A stretch of DNA of 64,000 nt from CAYQNU01 sp964419055 (GTDB lineage Bacteria; Bacteroidota; Bacteroidia; Flavobacteriales_D; Parvicellaceae). Below the pieces are notes generated by a model that was not told where the DNA came from, did not search any database, and saw only the letters and a program-made list of their open reading frames with translations. This document shows positions 34,215 to 43,541 of this stretch, in pieces (within the stretch, counting starts at the first letter, position 1; each line of letters starts with the position of its first letter). The DNA is taken from NCBI GenBank assembly GCA_964419055.1, contig CAYQNU010000001.1, positions 310,001 through 374,000 of the forward strand. The letters are read 5' to 3'. The translations under genes were made by a program, and so were the position numbers.

Positions 34215-36854
34215 CTACCCCACCAACTTTCTAGCGTTTTCTAGTGCTTTTGGTAATCCCGATGGTTTTTTACCTCCGGCTGTAGCAAAAAACGGTTGAC
34301 CTCCGCCTCCGCCTTCAATCTCTTTGGCCAATTCTCTAACCATACTTCCTGCATTTAAGTTGCGTTCTTTTACCAAATTATCACTTATCAAAATAGTCAA
34401 CAATGCTTTTTCTTCATATTCACTACCGATAACCACAAGGAGATTATCAATCTTAGATTTTAGTTGGTAGGCCAAATCTTTCACCGCACTTCCTTCCAAT
34501 TTAATGTAGGTTGAAATGAAATTAATTCCATTTACAACTTCCACATTTTCGGCTAATTGATTGGCTAATTGACCCACTTGTGCTTTTTTAATTTCCTCCA
34601 GGTATTTTTCCAATGTTTGTTTTTCTTCCAACAAATCTTGAACAGCTTTTACCAAATCTTTAGGGTTTTTTAAAACCGCAGAAACTTCGTGAAGGGTGTT
34701 CAGTTGACCTTTTATATAAACATCTGCTTCGTTGGCCGTAATAGCTTCTACACGTCTAATACCTGCTGCAACAGAGCCTTCGCTAACCAATTTAAATCCT
34801 CCTATTTCGGCTGTATTTTTTACATGTGTACCTCCGCACAACTCGATGGATTCTCCAAATTTAATTACCCGCACTACTTCCCCATATTTCTCACCAAAAA
34901 GCATCAAAGCGCCCATGCTTCTTGCGTCTTCAATCGGCACCCCTCTTCGTTCTTCAAGAGGTTGGTTTTGTCTAATTTTTTCGTTTACGAGTTGTTCAAC
35001 TTTCTCTATTTCTTCATCTGTAACTTTACTAAAGTGAGAAAAGTCAAAGCGCAACACTTTTTCATTTACTAATGATCCTTTTTGTTCTACGTGCGTTCCC
35101 AATACTTCTCTCAGTGCAGCATGCAATAAATGGGTTGCGCTGTGATTGGAAGTGGTAGCACTTCTTTTTTCTACATCAACCTTAGCGCTATAAATGCTTG
35201 ATAATTGATTGGGTAATGTTTCTGTAAAATGAAGAATGACGTTGTTTTCTTTTTTAGTATCGAAAATTTCTATTTTTTCATCACCTAATTGAATTGATCC
35301 TTTATCGCCTACTTGACCTCCTCCTTCTGGATAAAAGGGTGTAGCATCGAAAACCAATTGATAAACTTTTTTACCTTTTGAAGTGGTTTCTCTATATCGA
35401 ATAATGGATACATTCCCTTGTGTAGTATCGTACCCAATAAAGGATTCGGCTTCTACCGTTTTTATAATGATCCAATCACCCGTTTCGGTTTCTGCATCCT
35501 TGCGTGAACGGGTTTTTTGAATCAGCAATTCTTCATCAAATCCTTTTTCGTCAACTTCCATTTCATACCCTCTTGCAATAAGGTGGGTAAGGTCTAACGG
35601 AAATCCAAAGGTGTCGTACAATTCAAAAACCACCTTTCCGGGCACTATTTTTTTACCTTCTGCATTCAACGAAATACACACTTGATCGATACGTTTCAAA
35701 CCAGTTTCCAACGTTCTAAAGAAGGAGATTTCTTCTTCTTTAATAACTTTTTCAATTAATGTTTTTTGGGCAATTAATTCAGGGAACGCTTCTCCCATTT
35801 GATTGGCCAATACGTGCACCAAACGATGTAAAAAGGGTTCTTTCAACGCCAATGATTGGTAACCATAACGCACGGCTCTTCTCAAAATTCTTCTTATTAC
35901 ATATCCTGCTCCACCATTACTTGGCAACTGTCCATCGGCAATAGAAAACGAAATGGCTCGGATGTGATCAGCAATGACTCGCATGGCTATGTTTACTACC
36001 AAGGCTTGTTTGTGTTTTTCTTCGTTTTCGGGTTTGTATTTTAATCCTGATAATTCTTCAATTTTATTAATCAACGGCATAAAAATATCCGTATCATAAT
36101 TAGAATGTTTACCTTGTAACACACGCACCAAACGCTCAAATCCCATTCCTGTATCTACGTGCTGCTTGGGTAATTTGATCAACGAACCATCGGCTCTTCG
36201 TTCAAATTCCATAAAAACATTGTTCCAAATTTCGATTACTTGAGGGTCATCATTGTTGACTCTTTCAGCACCCGAAATTTGAGCTCTTTCTTCATCCGAA
36301 CGGCAATCGTAATGAATTTCGGAACACGGACCGCATGGTCCCATATCGCCCATTTCCCAGAAGTTATCTTTTTTATTACCTCTCAAAATGCGTTCTTCAG
36401 GAATAAATTGCTTCCAAATGTCATACGCTTCTTGATCAAAACCAAGGTTATCTTCTTTGCTTCCTTCAAAAACAGTTACATACAAACGTGATTTATCAAT
36501 TTTATACACTTCGGTCAATAATTCCCAAGCCCAAGAAATAGCTTCTTTTTTGAAATAATCACCAAATGACCAGTTGCCCAACATTTCGAACATGGTGTGG
36601 TGGTAGGTATCTACGCCTACCTCTTCTAGGTCGTTGTGTTTTCCGCTCACTCTCAAACATTTTTGAGAATCGGCAACACGTGGATATTTTATGGGAGCGT
36701 TTCCTAAAAATAATTCTTTGAAAGGAGCCATACCACTATTGTTGAACATAAGGGTGGGGTCATCTTTAACCACCATAGGTGCGGAGGGAACAATTTTATG
36801 GCCTTTAGATTCAAAAAAAGCAAGAAAATGTTGACGAATTTCAGATGATTTCAT
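34215..36854 (-). CDS. alaS: Alanyl-tRNA synthetase
   Basis: The 879-residue enzyme charges tRNA-Ala. The class II catalytic core (SSEIRQHFLAFFESKGHKIVPS, PLMFNNSGMAPFKE, MFEMLGNWSFGDYFKKEAI) is intact. So is the editing domain with the zinc-ligand pattern H-x3-H (NHSATHLLH) and C-x3-H (CGGTHV). The C-terminal glycine-rich end (EGGGGGQPFFATAGG) is intact too. Length is normal. The ATG at 36854 begins the canonical N-terminus. It is divergent from the M23 peptidase gene. A TAAATTTG -7 box lies on the minus strand at 36918-36911. Confidence 0.97.
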   Translation of the reverse strand: MKSSEIRQHFLAFFESKGHKIVPSAPMVVKDDPTLMFNNSGMAPFKELFLGNAPIKYPRVADSQKCLRVSGKHNDLEEVGVDTYHHTMFEMLGNWSFGDYFKKEAISWAWELLTEVYKIDKSRLYVTVFEGSKEDNLGFDQEAYDIWKQFIPEERILRGNKKDNFWEMGDMGPCGPCSEIHYDCRSDEERAQISGAERVNNDDPQVIEIWNNVFMEFERRADGSLIKLPKQHVDTGMGFERLVRVLQGKHSNYDTDIFMPLINKIEELSGLKYKPENEEKHKQALVVNIAMRVIADHIRAISFSIADGQLPSNGGAGYVIRRILRRAVRYGYQSLALKEPFLHRLVHVLANQMGEAFPELIAQKTLIEKVIKEEEISFFRTLETGLKRIDQVCISLNAEGKKIVPGKVVFELYDTFGFPLDLTHLIARGYEMEVDEKGFDEELLIQKTRSRKDAETETGDWIIIKTVEAESFIGYDTTQGNVSIIRYRETTSKGKKVYQLVFDATPFYPEGGGQVGDKGSIQLGDEKIEIFDTKKENNVILHFTETLPNQLSSIYSAKVDVEKRSATTSNHSATHLLHAALREVLGTHVEQKGSLVNEKVLRFDFSHFSKVTDEEIEKVEQLVNEKIRQNQPLEERRGVPIEDARSMGALMLFGEKYGEVVRVIKFGESIELCGGTHVKNTAEIGGFKLVSEGSVAAGIRRVEAITANEADVYIKGQLNTLHEVSAVLKNPKDLVKAVQDLLEEKQTLEKYLEEIKKAQVGQLANQLAENVEVVNGINFISTYIKLEGSAVKDLAYQLKSKIDNLLVVIGSEYEEKALLTILISDNLVKERNLNAGSMVRELAKEIEGGGGGQPFFATAGGKKPSGLPKALENARKLVG

Positions 36855-36910
36855 TCAAAACTGGTTATTGATTATCGATAAAAAATTGTTAAATAGAATT
36901 TAAAAGTTTG

Positions 36911-36918
36911 CAAATTTA
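36911..36918 (-). promoter_or_regulatory. Candidate -7 box for alaS
   Basis: TAAATTTG on the minus strand fits TAnnTTTG and lies 57 bp before the alaS ATG. No good -33 box at 19-20 bp. Confidence 0.35.
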
Positions 36919-36967
36919 GTCTTTTTAAGATACATTAGCCATCCCAAAGAAAAAAGGCGGTATAAAA

Positions 36968-37933
36968 TTGTCGAAAGTTAAGTATAAATATAACCCAAAA
37001 ACACTCAGTTACGATGAAGTTGAGTTGACTTGGCGCGACCATTTGCGAAAGGTTTCCTTCCATTTAATTACCGCTTTAGTGGCTTCAGTAATCTTGTTGG
37101 CGGCATCGTATAATTGGATTAAAGAGCGCGGGAAAAAAGAAGCTTTGTTGAATAATGAACAAACAGAAGCCAAATTAGTAGAGTTTTCAGAAGAATTGGA
37201 TTTGATGGTAAAGGTATTGGCTGATATTCAAGATCGTGATGACAATATCTACCGTAACATTTTAGGGGCAGAACCTTTTCCTAGTTATAAACGAGACATA
37301 AGTGCAGATGTAAGCCAAAAAAAATATGCTGCTTTAAAAGAATTAGATCACAGTGAATTGGTCATGCAAATAGCTAAAAAAATAGATTTGCTAGAGAAAA
37401 AAATGGTGGCACAGTCCATGAGTTTTGACTCGGTAAGTACCTTGGCGCAAAACAAACAAAAATTATTATCGAGCATTCCTTCTATCTTACCTATAAGTAA
37501 AGAAAAATCAACCTTGGCATCAGGATTTGGTATGCGGATGCATCCAATTTATAAAATCATGAAAATGCACACCGGAATTGATTTCATTAGTGATATTGGA
37601 GTGGAAATTTATGCTGCAGGAGATGGTATTGTTGAATTAGCTGATTGGGATGGAGGTTATGGACAAGCGGTTATTATTAATCATGGTTTTGGTTATAAAA
37701 CCCGATATGGGCATACTAGCAAGTATAATGTAAAAAAAGGACAGAAAGTAAAACGAGGGGATGTCATTGCATATGTGGGTAACACGGGAGCCTCAGTAGG
37801 GCCTCACTTGCATTATGAAGTTTTGTATAAAGGTGCTCAAGTAAACCCGGTTAGTTATTTCTTCAATGATTTGTCACCATCAGAGTATGAAGAGGTAATA
37901 AGAGACGCTTCAAAGCCTACGCAGTCGATGTAG
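36968..37933 (+). CDS. M23 family (LytM) peptidase with N-terminal membrane anchor and coiled coil
   Basis: The 321-residue protein has a cytoplasmic tail and one membrane helix (about 30-48, LITALVASVILLAASYNWI). A coiled-coil-like stalk follows (about 50-150). The C-terminal M23 domain keeps all zinc ligands and the general base: H-T-G-I-D in MKMHTGIDF and H-L-H-Y-E in GPHLHYEVL. It should cut peptidoglycan cross-bridges or act in divisome regulation. The start is a TTG at 36968, preceded by AAAGGCGG; no in-frame ATG lies nearby. It is divergent from alaS. Confidence 0.9.
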   Translation: MSKVKYKYNPKTLSYDEVELTWRDHLRKVSFHLITALVASVILLAASYNWIKERGKKEALLNNEQTEAKLVEFSEELDLMVKVLADIQDRDDNIYRNILGAEPFPSYKRDISADVSQKKYAALKELDHSELVMQIAKKIDLLEKKMVAQSMSFDSVSTLAQNKQKLLSSIPSILPISKEKSTLASGFGMRMHPIYKIMKMHTGIDFISDIGVEIYAAGDGIVELADWDGGYGQAVIINHGFGYKTRYGHTSKYNVKKGQKVKRGDVIAYVGNTGASVGPHLHYEVLYKGAQVNPVSYFFNDLSPSEYEEVIRDASKPTQSM

Positions 37934-38050
37934 CTTCGACCACTTCGACCACTTCGACAAGCTCAGTGACCGAAGCTCATCTACCATATTCGACAGGCTA
38001 AGCTACAGAAATCGACAAGCTAAGCTGCCATTAATTGATGATTATCCTGG
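37934..38050. repeat. TTCGAC-type dispersed repeats
   Basis: Three near-tandem cttcgacca words run into ttcgacaagctcagtgaccg, then two further diverged copies of tcgacaggctaagct. This word set is common in intergenic DNA of Bacteroidota. It can fold into short hairpins and may end transcription of the peptidase gene. No coding signal is seen. Confidence 0.5.
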
Positions 38051-38095
38051 GATTTGAATTTAAAAATTCAGGCTTAAAATGTGAACTATTTATAA

Positions 38096-38536
38096 ATGAA
38101 AAGTGCCTACGAAACCAAGAGAGATGAAGAACTAAAAGATTGGCTTCAACCGAAGAAAAAAGGTTTACCAACCGCTTTTGTTGTTTTATTTTTGTTTGGG
38201 GCCTACATAATTGGTTCTTCCTTAATTAGCATTTACCATGATTCTAAATTGTATGAATATTTACCCTTCTTTTACAAATATTTAAACGTCTTTATCGGAT
38301 GTTTTTACGTTTTGCTTTCAATTACCTCTATAAAATATGCTTTTGAATCCTTATTGGTTGGATTTGTAATCTATATGGGCATTATACTTTGGTCTGCAAT
38401 GATTGACATTACGAGTCTTTATAAAGGTATCTTAGTGAAAATATTGGTAATTCCTGGTTTTATATATGCATTAAGCGATAGTAGAAAAGAAAAAAGAAAA
38501 TCAATTGAAGTTTTGGATGAAGAGTTGAATAGATAA
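38096..38536 (+). CDS. Small polytopic membrane protein, unknown
   Basis: The 146-residue protein has a polar N-terminus (KSAYETKRDEELKDWLQPKKKG) and then four hydrophobic segments between about 25 and 135. It has a charged C-terminal tail (SRKEKRKSIEVLDEELNR). I recognise no family motif. Codon use looks like its neighbours. It is probably monocistronic, with dispersed repeats upstream and the convergent dxs gene downstream. Confidence 0.65.
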   Translation: MKSAYETKRDEELKDWLQPKKKGLPTAFVVLFLFGAYIIGSSLISIYHDSKLYEYLPFFYKYLNVFIGCFYVLLSITSIKYAFESLLVGFVIYMGIILWSAMIDITSLYKGILVKILVIPGFIYALSDSRKEKRKSIEVLDEELNR

Positions 38537-38570
38537 AATAGGAATAATTAATAACTCTAGTTATTCGTCA

Positions 38571-40334
38571 TTACAAAAATATTTTAATTCTCTCCATCAA
38601 CTGATCCACATCCAACCCAACACTAGCATATAATTCTTCTTGACTTCCGTGTTCGATAAACTGGTCAGGTAAGCCCCAATTAACTATTTTTACAGTATAC
38701 CCTTTGTTGGATTTCCACTGCAAGATGGAGCTGCTGATTCCACTTGTAATTACGCCATCTTCAACTGTTATAATCGTTTGATAGTTATCGAAAACAGTGG
38801 TTAAAAAGGATTCGTTAAGTGGTTTGGCACATTGCAAATCGTACAAACCAATTTCAAAACCTTGGTTGTTCAATTCTTTAACCGCTTTTTCAACGGTGTG
38901 AAACAAGGCACCTATGTTGAGTAGGGCTACTTTTTTACCTTTAATCAGTTCTAAACCGTTAAATTGATAGCTTTTAGAAATTATAACTACTTTTTCGGTT
39001 AACATTCCTTTTCCTCTTGGATAGCGAATGGCTATAGGTCCTTCGGTATACTGTGCTGCAAAGTGCATCATTTCAGCCAATTGTACTTCATGTCGCGGTA
39101 CCAATAATAGCATATTGGGAATACAATTGAGAAAAGCCAAATCAAATGCACCATGGTGTGTAGCACCATCATTGCCTACCAAACCTGCTCGGTCTATCAA
39201 AAAAACTACGGGTAAATTTTGCAACGCCACATCATGAATGAGCTGATCATACCCTCGTTGCAAAAATGTGGAATAAATTACACAAAACACCTTTTTCCCT
39301 TTGGTGGCCAATCCTGCAGAGAGGGTAACGGCATGTTGTTCGGCAATGCCCACATCTAAGAATCGTTGAGGGAATTTATTTCTAAACGATATCAAATTAG
39401 ATCCACTGCCCATCGCTGGAGTAACAACTACAATTTTGTCGTTTTTTTCAGCTAATTGTATCAACGTATCTCCCACTATTTGTTGGTAGGTAATCGGCAA
39501 ATGTTGAGGTAAAATGTTGGATTCTCCCGTTTCAATATTGAACTTTCCAGGCGCATGCCAATGAGTGGTGTTTCCCTTCTCAGCATGCGCATAGCCTTTC
39601 CCTTTTTGTGTTTTGATATGCAGTACTCTTGGACCTTTTTGAGTCAACATATTTTTTAATTCCGATAATAACAACGGCAAATCATGTCCATCAATAGGCC
39701 CTGAATACGGTAAATTGAGCTGTGTGAAAAAGTTGTTTGAACTATTTATTGAATTGAGGTGGTGTTGCAACGCCCCCACATTATCGTCTATTGAATTGTC
39801 ATTATCGTTTAGTATCACCAACACATTTGCTTGAGTTGTTCCTAAGTGGTTGAGTGCTTCAAAAGCCATTCCTCCAGTTAAGGCACCATCACCAATGATA
39901 GCTATAGAACATTGGTTATTACCATCCAATTGATTGGCTAATGCCATTCCCAACGCTGCGCTAATTGAAGTAGAAGAATGTCCTGTTCCAAAGGCATCAT
40001 AGATGCTTTCTTTTCGTTTTGGAAAGCCTGAAAGGTGATTGAATTTTCGGATGTTTGCAAAATCTGTTTTTCGTTCAGTGAGAATTTTGTGTGCATACGC
40101 TTGATGTCCTACATCCCAAATGAGATCGTTGGTAGGTGTTTCTACTAAATAATGCAAAGCTACCGTCAATTCTACAACGCCCATACTGGCACCAAAATGA
40201 CCTGGATTAATTGAAAGTACCTCAATAATGAACCCTCTAATTTCTGTTACTAATTGTTCCAATTCATCCAAAGTCAGATTTTTAACATCCGCTGGAGTAT
40301 TGATTTTTTGTAATATGTGAAATTGCTTTTCCAA
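38571..40334 (-). CDS. dxs: 1-deoxy-D-xylulose-5-phosphate synthase
   Basis: The 587-residue thiamine-diphosphate enzyme makes DXP from pyruvate and glyceraldehyde-3-phosphate, the first step of the MEP isoprenoid pathway. The TPP-binding motif GDGALTGGMAFEALNHLG...NDND, the N-terminal HFGASMGVVELTVALHY, and the transketolase Glu region DVGIAEQHAVTLSAGLA are all present. It is somewhat short because the segment after NDND is condensed. No in-frame ATG precedes the conserved start, so a TTG at 40334 is used. A -7 box lies only 9 bp upstream, so the message may be nearly leaderless. Confidence 0.93.
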   Translation of the reverse strand: MEKQFHILQKINTPADVKNLTLDELEQLVTEIRGFIIEVLSINPGHFGASMGVVELTVALHYLVETPTNDLIWDVGHQAYAHKILTERKTDFANIRKFNHLSGFPKRKESIYDAFGTGHSSTSISAALGMALANQLDGNNQCSIAIIGDGALTGGMAFEALNHLGTTQANVLVILNDNDNSIDDNVGALQHHLNSINSSNNFFTQLNLPYSGPIDGHDLPLLLSELKNMLTQKGPRVLHIKTQKGKGYAHAEKGNTTHWHAPGKFNIETGESNILPQHLPITYQQIVGDTLIQLAEKNDKIVVVTPAMGSGSNLISFRNKFPQRFLDVGIAEQHAVTLSAGLATKGKKVFCVIYSTFLQRGYDQLIHDVALQNLPVVFLIDRAGLVGNDGATHHGAFDLAFLNCIPNMLLLVPRHEVQLAEMMHFAAQYTEGPIAIRYPRGKGMLTEKVVIISKSYQFNGLELIKGKKVALLNIGALFHTVEKAVKELNNQGFEIGLYDLQCAKPLNESFLTTVFDNYQTIITVEDGVITSGISSSILQWKSNKGYTVKIVNWGLPDQFIEHGSQEELYASVGLDVDQLMERIKIFL

Positions 40335-40342
40335 AGTGGATG

Positions 40343-40350
40343 CAAAGGTA
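40343..40350 (-). promoter_or_regulatory. Candidate -7 box for dxs
   Basis: TACCTTTG on the minus strand, the same sequence as in the atp promoter, ends 9 bp before the TTG start. It would give a 5' leader of only a few bases. Confidence 0.45.
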
Positions 40351-40415
40351 GTAGGAGTTCGTGATTATTGATAAAAATTTGAAATAGAAAAAATTCTTCT
40401 ATTCAATTTGAATTG

Positions 40416-40423
40416 TATATTTG
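40416..40423 (+). promoter_or_regulatory. Candidate -7 box for the gene at 40441
   Basis: TATATTTG fits TAnnTTTG. Transcription would start near 40430, after the longer possible start at 40408 and before the TTG at 40441. Confidence 0.4.
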
Positions 40424-40440
40424 TTTCAAATGTAAACCTC

Positions 40441-41451
40441 TTGAATTTTAAACTGGGTCAAAAAATAGTCATAGGTATTTGGCTAATTCAACTGATACTC
40501 TCCTACCAAGCTTGGTTTGGGGGAACACACTTGGATGCTATTTATTTTTTTTGGTATCATCCCGTATGGGTTCCTGTTTTAGCTTCTGGATTTATCATTT
40601 CACTCATTGGAATTGCTTTTTTTTACACCCATCAAAAACTGCTTTATTGGATAATGATTGGGTTTTTGGTAACTTTGTTGTTGTGCAATAATCACCTTCT
40701 TCAACCGTGGCAATTGATAAATGCGCTGGTGTTGGGCGCTTTGTTATTTGAAAACTTTAAACTATTCACACTCATTTTGGGTGGGTTATATTTTTGGAGT
40801 GGGTTGAATAAATTGAATCCTTGGTTTGAAGAAGAGGTCTTGCATTGGTTTTTATCTCCTCTATCAAATCCAACTCAATCTTGGGTGTCGATTGCCATTC
40901 CTATTATTGAAATGCTTTCGGGAGTATTATTATTGTTTAACGTTACCCAAAAAAACGCAGCTCTTTTTTGTATTTTCAAGCACCTTTTTATCGTAATAAT
41001 GCTCAGTCCTTTGGTTCACAATTGGAATACGGTTGTCATTCCTTGGAACATTGGATTGGCGGTACTTTTATATCTGTTTTATGTGAAAAAACAAACAGTG
41101 GTTATTGACAAACCTCTAAGAATTAAACAGTATGCTATACTCTTTATTAGTTGGATAGCCCCTCTTTTTTGGTATGTGGGGTTGTGGCCTTTTTCACTTT
41201 CATTTCATTTGTATTCAGGTTATCACAGTGAATTGTATTTAATAAAGGGGTCAGAAAGTAACATAATTGATCTAGAGGAACAACACCAAAACACTTACAA
41301 TATTCCTTTGGTAATCAACACATTTACTGTCAAACAATTGGAGAGTAGATTGCAATTGGAAGACGATTACATCGCTTTGGTTCATTATTATAAAAAAACC
41401 TTTGAAAAAGAGAAGGTAAAAGTTATTTATCAAAATTTTGAAGGTAAATGA
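40441..41451 (+). CDS. Polytopic membrane protein, unknown (DoxX/HTTM-like features)
   Basis: The protein has about 336 residues, with eight to ten hydrophobic helices and a short soluble tail. The region LGGLYFWSGLNKLNPWFEEEVLHWF recalls the F-x-x-G-x-x-K-x-x-P motif of DoxX and HTTM (vitamin K-dependent carboxylase-like) membrane proteins. IPIIEMLSGVLLLFN also fits DoxX. The function is unknown. I prefer the TTG at 40441 over 40408 because a TAnnTTTG box lies between them. It is divergent from dxs. Confidence 0.6.
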   Translation: MNFKLGQKIVIGIWLIQLILSYQAWFGGTHLDAIYFFWYHPVWVPVLASGFIISLIGIAFFYTHQKLLYWIMIGFLVTLLLCNNHLLQPWQLINALVLGALLFENFKLFTLILGGLYFWSGLNKLNPWFEEEVLHWFLSPLSNPTQSWVSIAIPIIEMLSGVLLLFNVTQKNAALFCIFKHLFIVIMLSPLVHNWNTVVIPWNIGLAVLLYLFYVKKQTVVIDKPLRIKQYAILFISWIAPLFWYVGLWPFSLSFHLYSGYHSELYLIKGSESNIIDLEEQHQNTYNIPLVINTFTVKQLESRLQLEDDYIALVHYYKKTFEKEKVKVIYQNFEGK

Positions 41452-41769
41452 AAACAACATTAGAAAAACCACATAGGCACATAGAAAAAGTTGATTATCA
41501 AAAGTTTGAAGATAGGAAAATTTACATTTTCACATAGAGCCCAACTAAGTAAAAGCGAAGCTTCTATCCTTAGCTTTTTAGCATCGCTTCTATTTGTGGA
41601 TGCTATGTGGTTAAAAAAATCGGAATACTCGTTTTGTGAGGATTGGACACTCTAAAATAGGTGTTTCATTCAAATTTTAAAGATAATTTATTGATGGATG
41701 CATTGTGAATGCAGATAGTCAAAATAATTATACTTACTTTTGAGACAAAATAAAAATCTCCCATTTACA
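41452..41769. repeat. Intergenic stretch with a 146-bp imperfect palindromic element
   Basis: The ends AACCACATAG (41467-41476) and CTATGTGGTT (41603-41612) are perfect inverted repeats. Inside, AAGCGAAGC and GCATCGCTT form a second near-perfect pair. The element resembles a non-coding palindromic unit (REP- or MITE-like). Its AACCAC/GTGGTT ends match those of the array at 59742-60032. No gene is seen. A -7 box for the downstream gene is at 41735. Confidence 0.6.
41735..41742 (+). promoter_or_regulatory. Candidate -7 box for the rRNA methyltransferase gene
   Basis: TACTTTTG fits TAnnTTTG and overlaps the upstream TTG at 41740, which therefore cannot be the translation start. Confidence 0.4.
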
Positions 41770-42960
41770 TTGAAACTTTTTAAACCCACCTCATCGGCAG
41801 TTGTATCGGCTCTTTCAGAAATTTTCTTGCACGGCAAGCAGGCAGATAAGGTAGTAGAAAATACCTTAAAAAGTAACCCTAAATTTGGGTCAAGAGATCG
41901 AAAATTTATTGCTGAATCCATTTATGAAATAGTGCGTTGGTGGCGTTTATTACATTCGTTAGCCGCTATTAACCAACCTCAAACAGAGGCAGAAATCTGG
42001 AAAGTGTTGGGCATCTATTTATTACGTTCAGGAATTGAATTGCCGGATTGGGAAGAATTTAACGGTGTTGAATATCACCCCGATTGGGAAGCTACTTTTG
42101 AGCGAAAAGTTACCGAGTCGATACCCGATTGGTTGGATAAAATAGGACAAAAAGAATTAGGTGAACGTTGGGCTACAGAGCTACATGCATTAAATGAAAA
42201 AACGGATGTGGTGCTGCGCGCAAATACGTTAAAGACTTCTAAAAAAGGTTTGATAAAGCAATTAGCTAAAAAAGAAATTTTGGTGGAAGAATTGCCTGGA
42301 TTTGAAGATGCATTAGTACTCAAACAACGTCAAAATTTGCAAGCCACTGAAGAATATACAGCAGGTTTGTTTGAAATACAAGACGCTTCTTCGCAACTCA
42401 TTGTTGATTTTATGCAACTCGAAAAAGGACTTTCTGTGGTGGATGCTTGTGCCGGAGCTGGAGGCAAATCATTGCACATTGCAGCTAGAATGCATAATGT
42501 GGGCTCCATAATTTCTATGGATATTGAAGGTAGAAAACTGGTTGAACTTAGAAAAAGAGCCCTGAGAGGAGGTGTTTCGATCATTCAAACACAAACCATT
42601 GAATCTAAAGAAACCATAAAAGCATTAGCTAATACAGCAGACCGTTTGTTGTTGGATGTTCCATGTACGGGTTTAGGTGTTCTCAAACGTAATCCAGATG
42701 CAAAGTGGAAATTGACACCCGAGTTTATTGAACGTATCCACCACACACAACAATCCATTTTACAAGACTATTCAGTAATTCTAAAACGTAATGGAATTAT
42801 GGTTTACGCAACGTGCAGTATCTTACCTTCTGAAAACAACGAACAAGTGATGCGTTTTTTAACTGCAAATCCACAATTTGAACTCCTTTCTGAACGTTCT
42901 GTCATGCCTTCCGAAGGGTTTGATGGATTTTATATGGCTTCTTTAAAAAAGATAGTATAA
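41770..42960 (+). CDS. RsmB/NOP2-family RNA (cytosine-5)-methyltransferase
   Basis: The protein has about 396 residues. The N-terminal part resembles the NusB-like RNA-binding region of RsmB (FGSRDRKFIAESIYEIVRWW). The Rossmann SAM domain has motif I VDACAGAGGKSLHIAA. It has the two catalytic cysteines in LLLDVPCTGLGVLKRNPDAKW (motif IV, P-C) and YATCSILPSENNEQV (motif VI, T-C-S). It should methylate a C5 position of rRNA, most likely 16S. The start at TTG 41770 is chosen because the -7 box overlaps the alternative TTG at 41740. Confidence 0.88.
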   Translation: MKLFKPTSSAVVSALSEIFLHGKQADKVVENTLKSNPKFGSRDRKFIAESIYEIVRWWRLLHSLAAINQPQTEAEIWKVLGIYLLRSGIELPDWEEFNGVEYHPDWEATFERKVTESIPDWLDKIGQKELGERWATELHALNEKTDVVLRANTLKTSKKGLIKQLAKKEILVEELPGFEDALVLKQRQNLQATEEYTAGLFEIQDASSQLIVDFMQLEKGLSVVDACAGAGGKSLHIAARMHNVGSIISMDIEGRKLVELRKRALRGGVSIIQTQTIESKETIKALANTADRLLLDVPCTGLGVLKRNPDAKWKLTPEFIERIHHTQQSILQDYSVILKRNGIMVYATCSILPSENNEQVMRFLTANPQFELLSERSVMPSEGFDGFYMASLKKIV

Positions 42961-43121
42961 TTCACTTCATTTAGTATGTTATAATTACTAAAAAAAATAC
43001 ACAATTTAGCCTATATTTCAATTGTATTTACGCATTTTGTTTTCCCAACTGGATTCCTTAACTTTCTTTAAATAACTTTTACACTTGATAATCAGGTGAT
43101 TGTTAAATTATTTGAAATTTT

Positions 43122-43150
43122 TATAGTACTATGTATTGCAAGGTACTATA
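43122..43150. promoter_or_regulatory. Candidate PadR operator (8-bp inverted repeat)
   Basis: TATAGTAC (43122-43129) and GTACTATA (43143-43150) are perfect inverted repeats 13 bp apart and enclose the -33 TTG of the padR promoter. PadR-type repressors commonly bind such dyads and repress their own operon. Confidence 0.6.
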
Positions 43151-43166
43151 TTTTATTTTACCTTTG
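43136..43166 (+). promoter_or_regulatory. Promoter of the padR-pspC operon
   Basis: TTG (43136-43138), a 20-bp spacer and TACCTTTG (43159-43166) match the Bacteroidota consensus. The start of transcription would be near 43173, 10 bp before the ATG at 43183. Confidence 0.7.
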
Positions 43167-43182
43167 TCAAAAATTCAATAGT

Positions 43183-43512
43183 ATGAATGTCGAAAATGTA
43201 AAAGCACAAATGCGAAAAGGTATTTTAGAATACTGCATTTTGAGTATTATACAAAAGCGAGATGTATATCCTTCAGAAATTATTGATGAGCTAAAAAAAG
43301 CACAACTCATCGTAGTGGAAGGAACGTTATATCCCCTTTTGACCCGACTCAAAAATGACGGTGTACTCACCTATCGCTGGGAGGAATCACAATCTGGTCC
43401 ACCCCGAAAATATTATATGTTAACTCCTGAAGGCTCTCAATTTCTTCAAGAGTTGCACAGCACTTGGTCAGAATTGCAATTGGCTGTAATGACCGTTACC
43501 CAAACTAATTAA
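43183..43512 (+). CDS. PadR family transcriptional regulator
   Basis: The protein has about 109 residues and a winged helix: MRKGILEYCILSIIQKRDVYPSEIIDEL, then the wing-and-recognition region VEGTLYPLLTRLKNDGVLTYRWEES and GPPRKYYMLTPEGSQFL, all hallmarks of PadR. It has only a short C-terminal helix, so it belongs to the small subfamily. A reading frame upstream to 43096 exists, but it covers the promoter, so the ATG at 43183 is the start. PspC follows after 29 bp. PadR-PspC pairs are common in Bacteroidota and are thought to respond to envelope stress. Confidence 0.9.
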   Translation: MNVENVKAQMRKGILEYCILSIIQKRDVYPSEIIDELKKAQLIVVEGTLYPLLTRLKNDGVLTYRWEESQSGPPRKYYMLTPEGSQFLQELHSTWSELQLAVMTVTQTN

Positions 43513-43541
43513 TTTATTTAACTTATCGAAATAAAACACTT

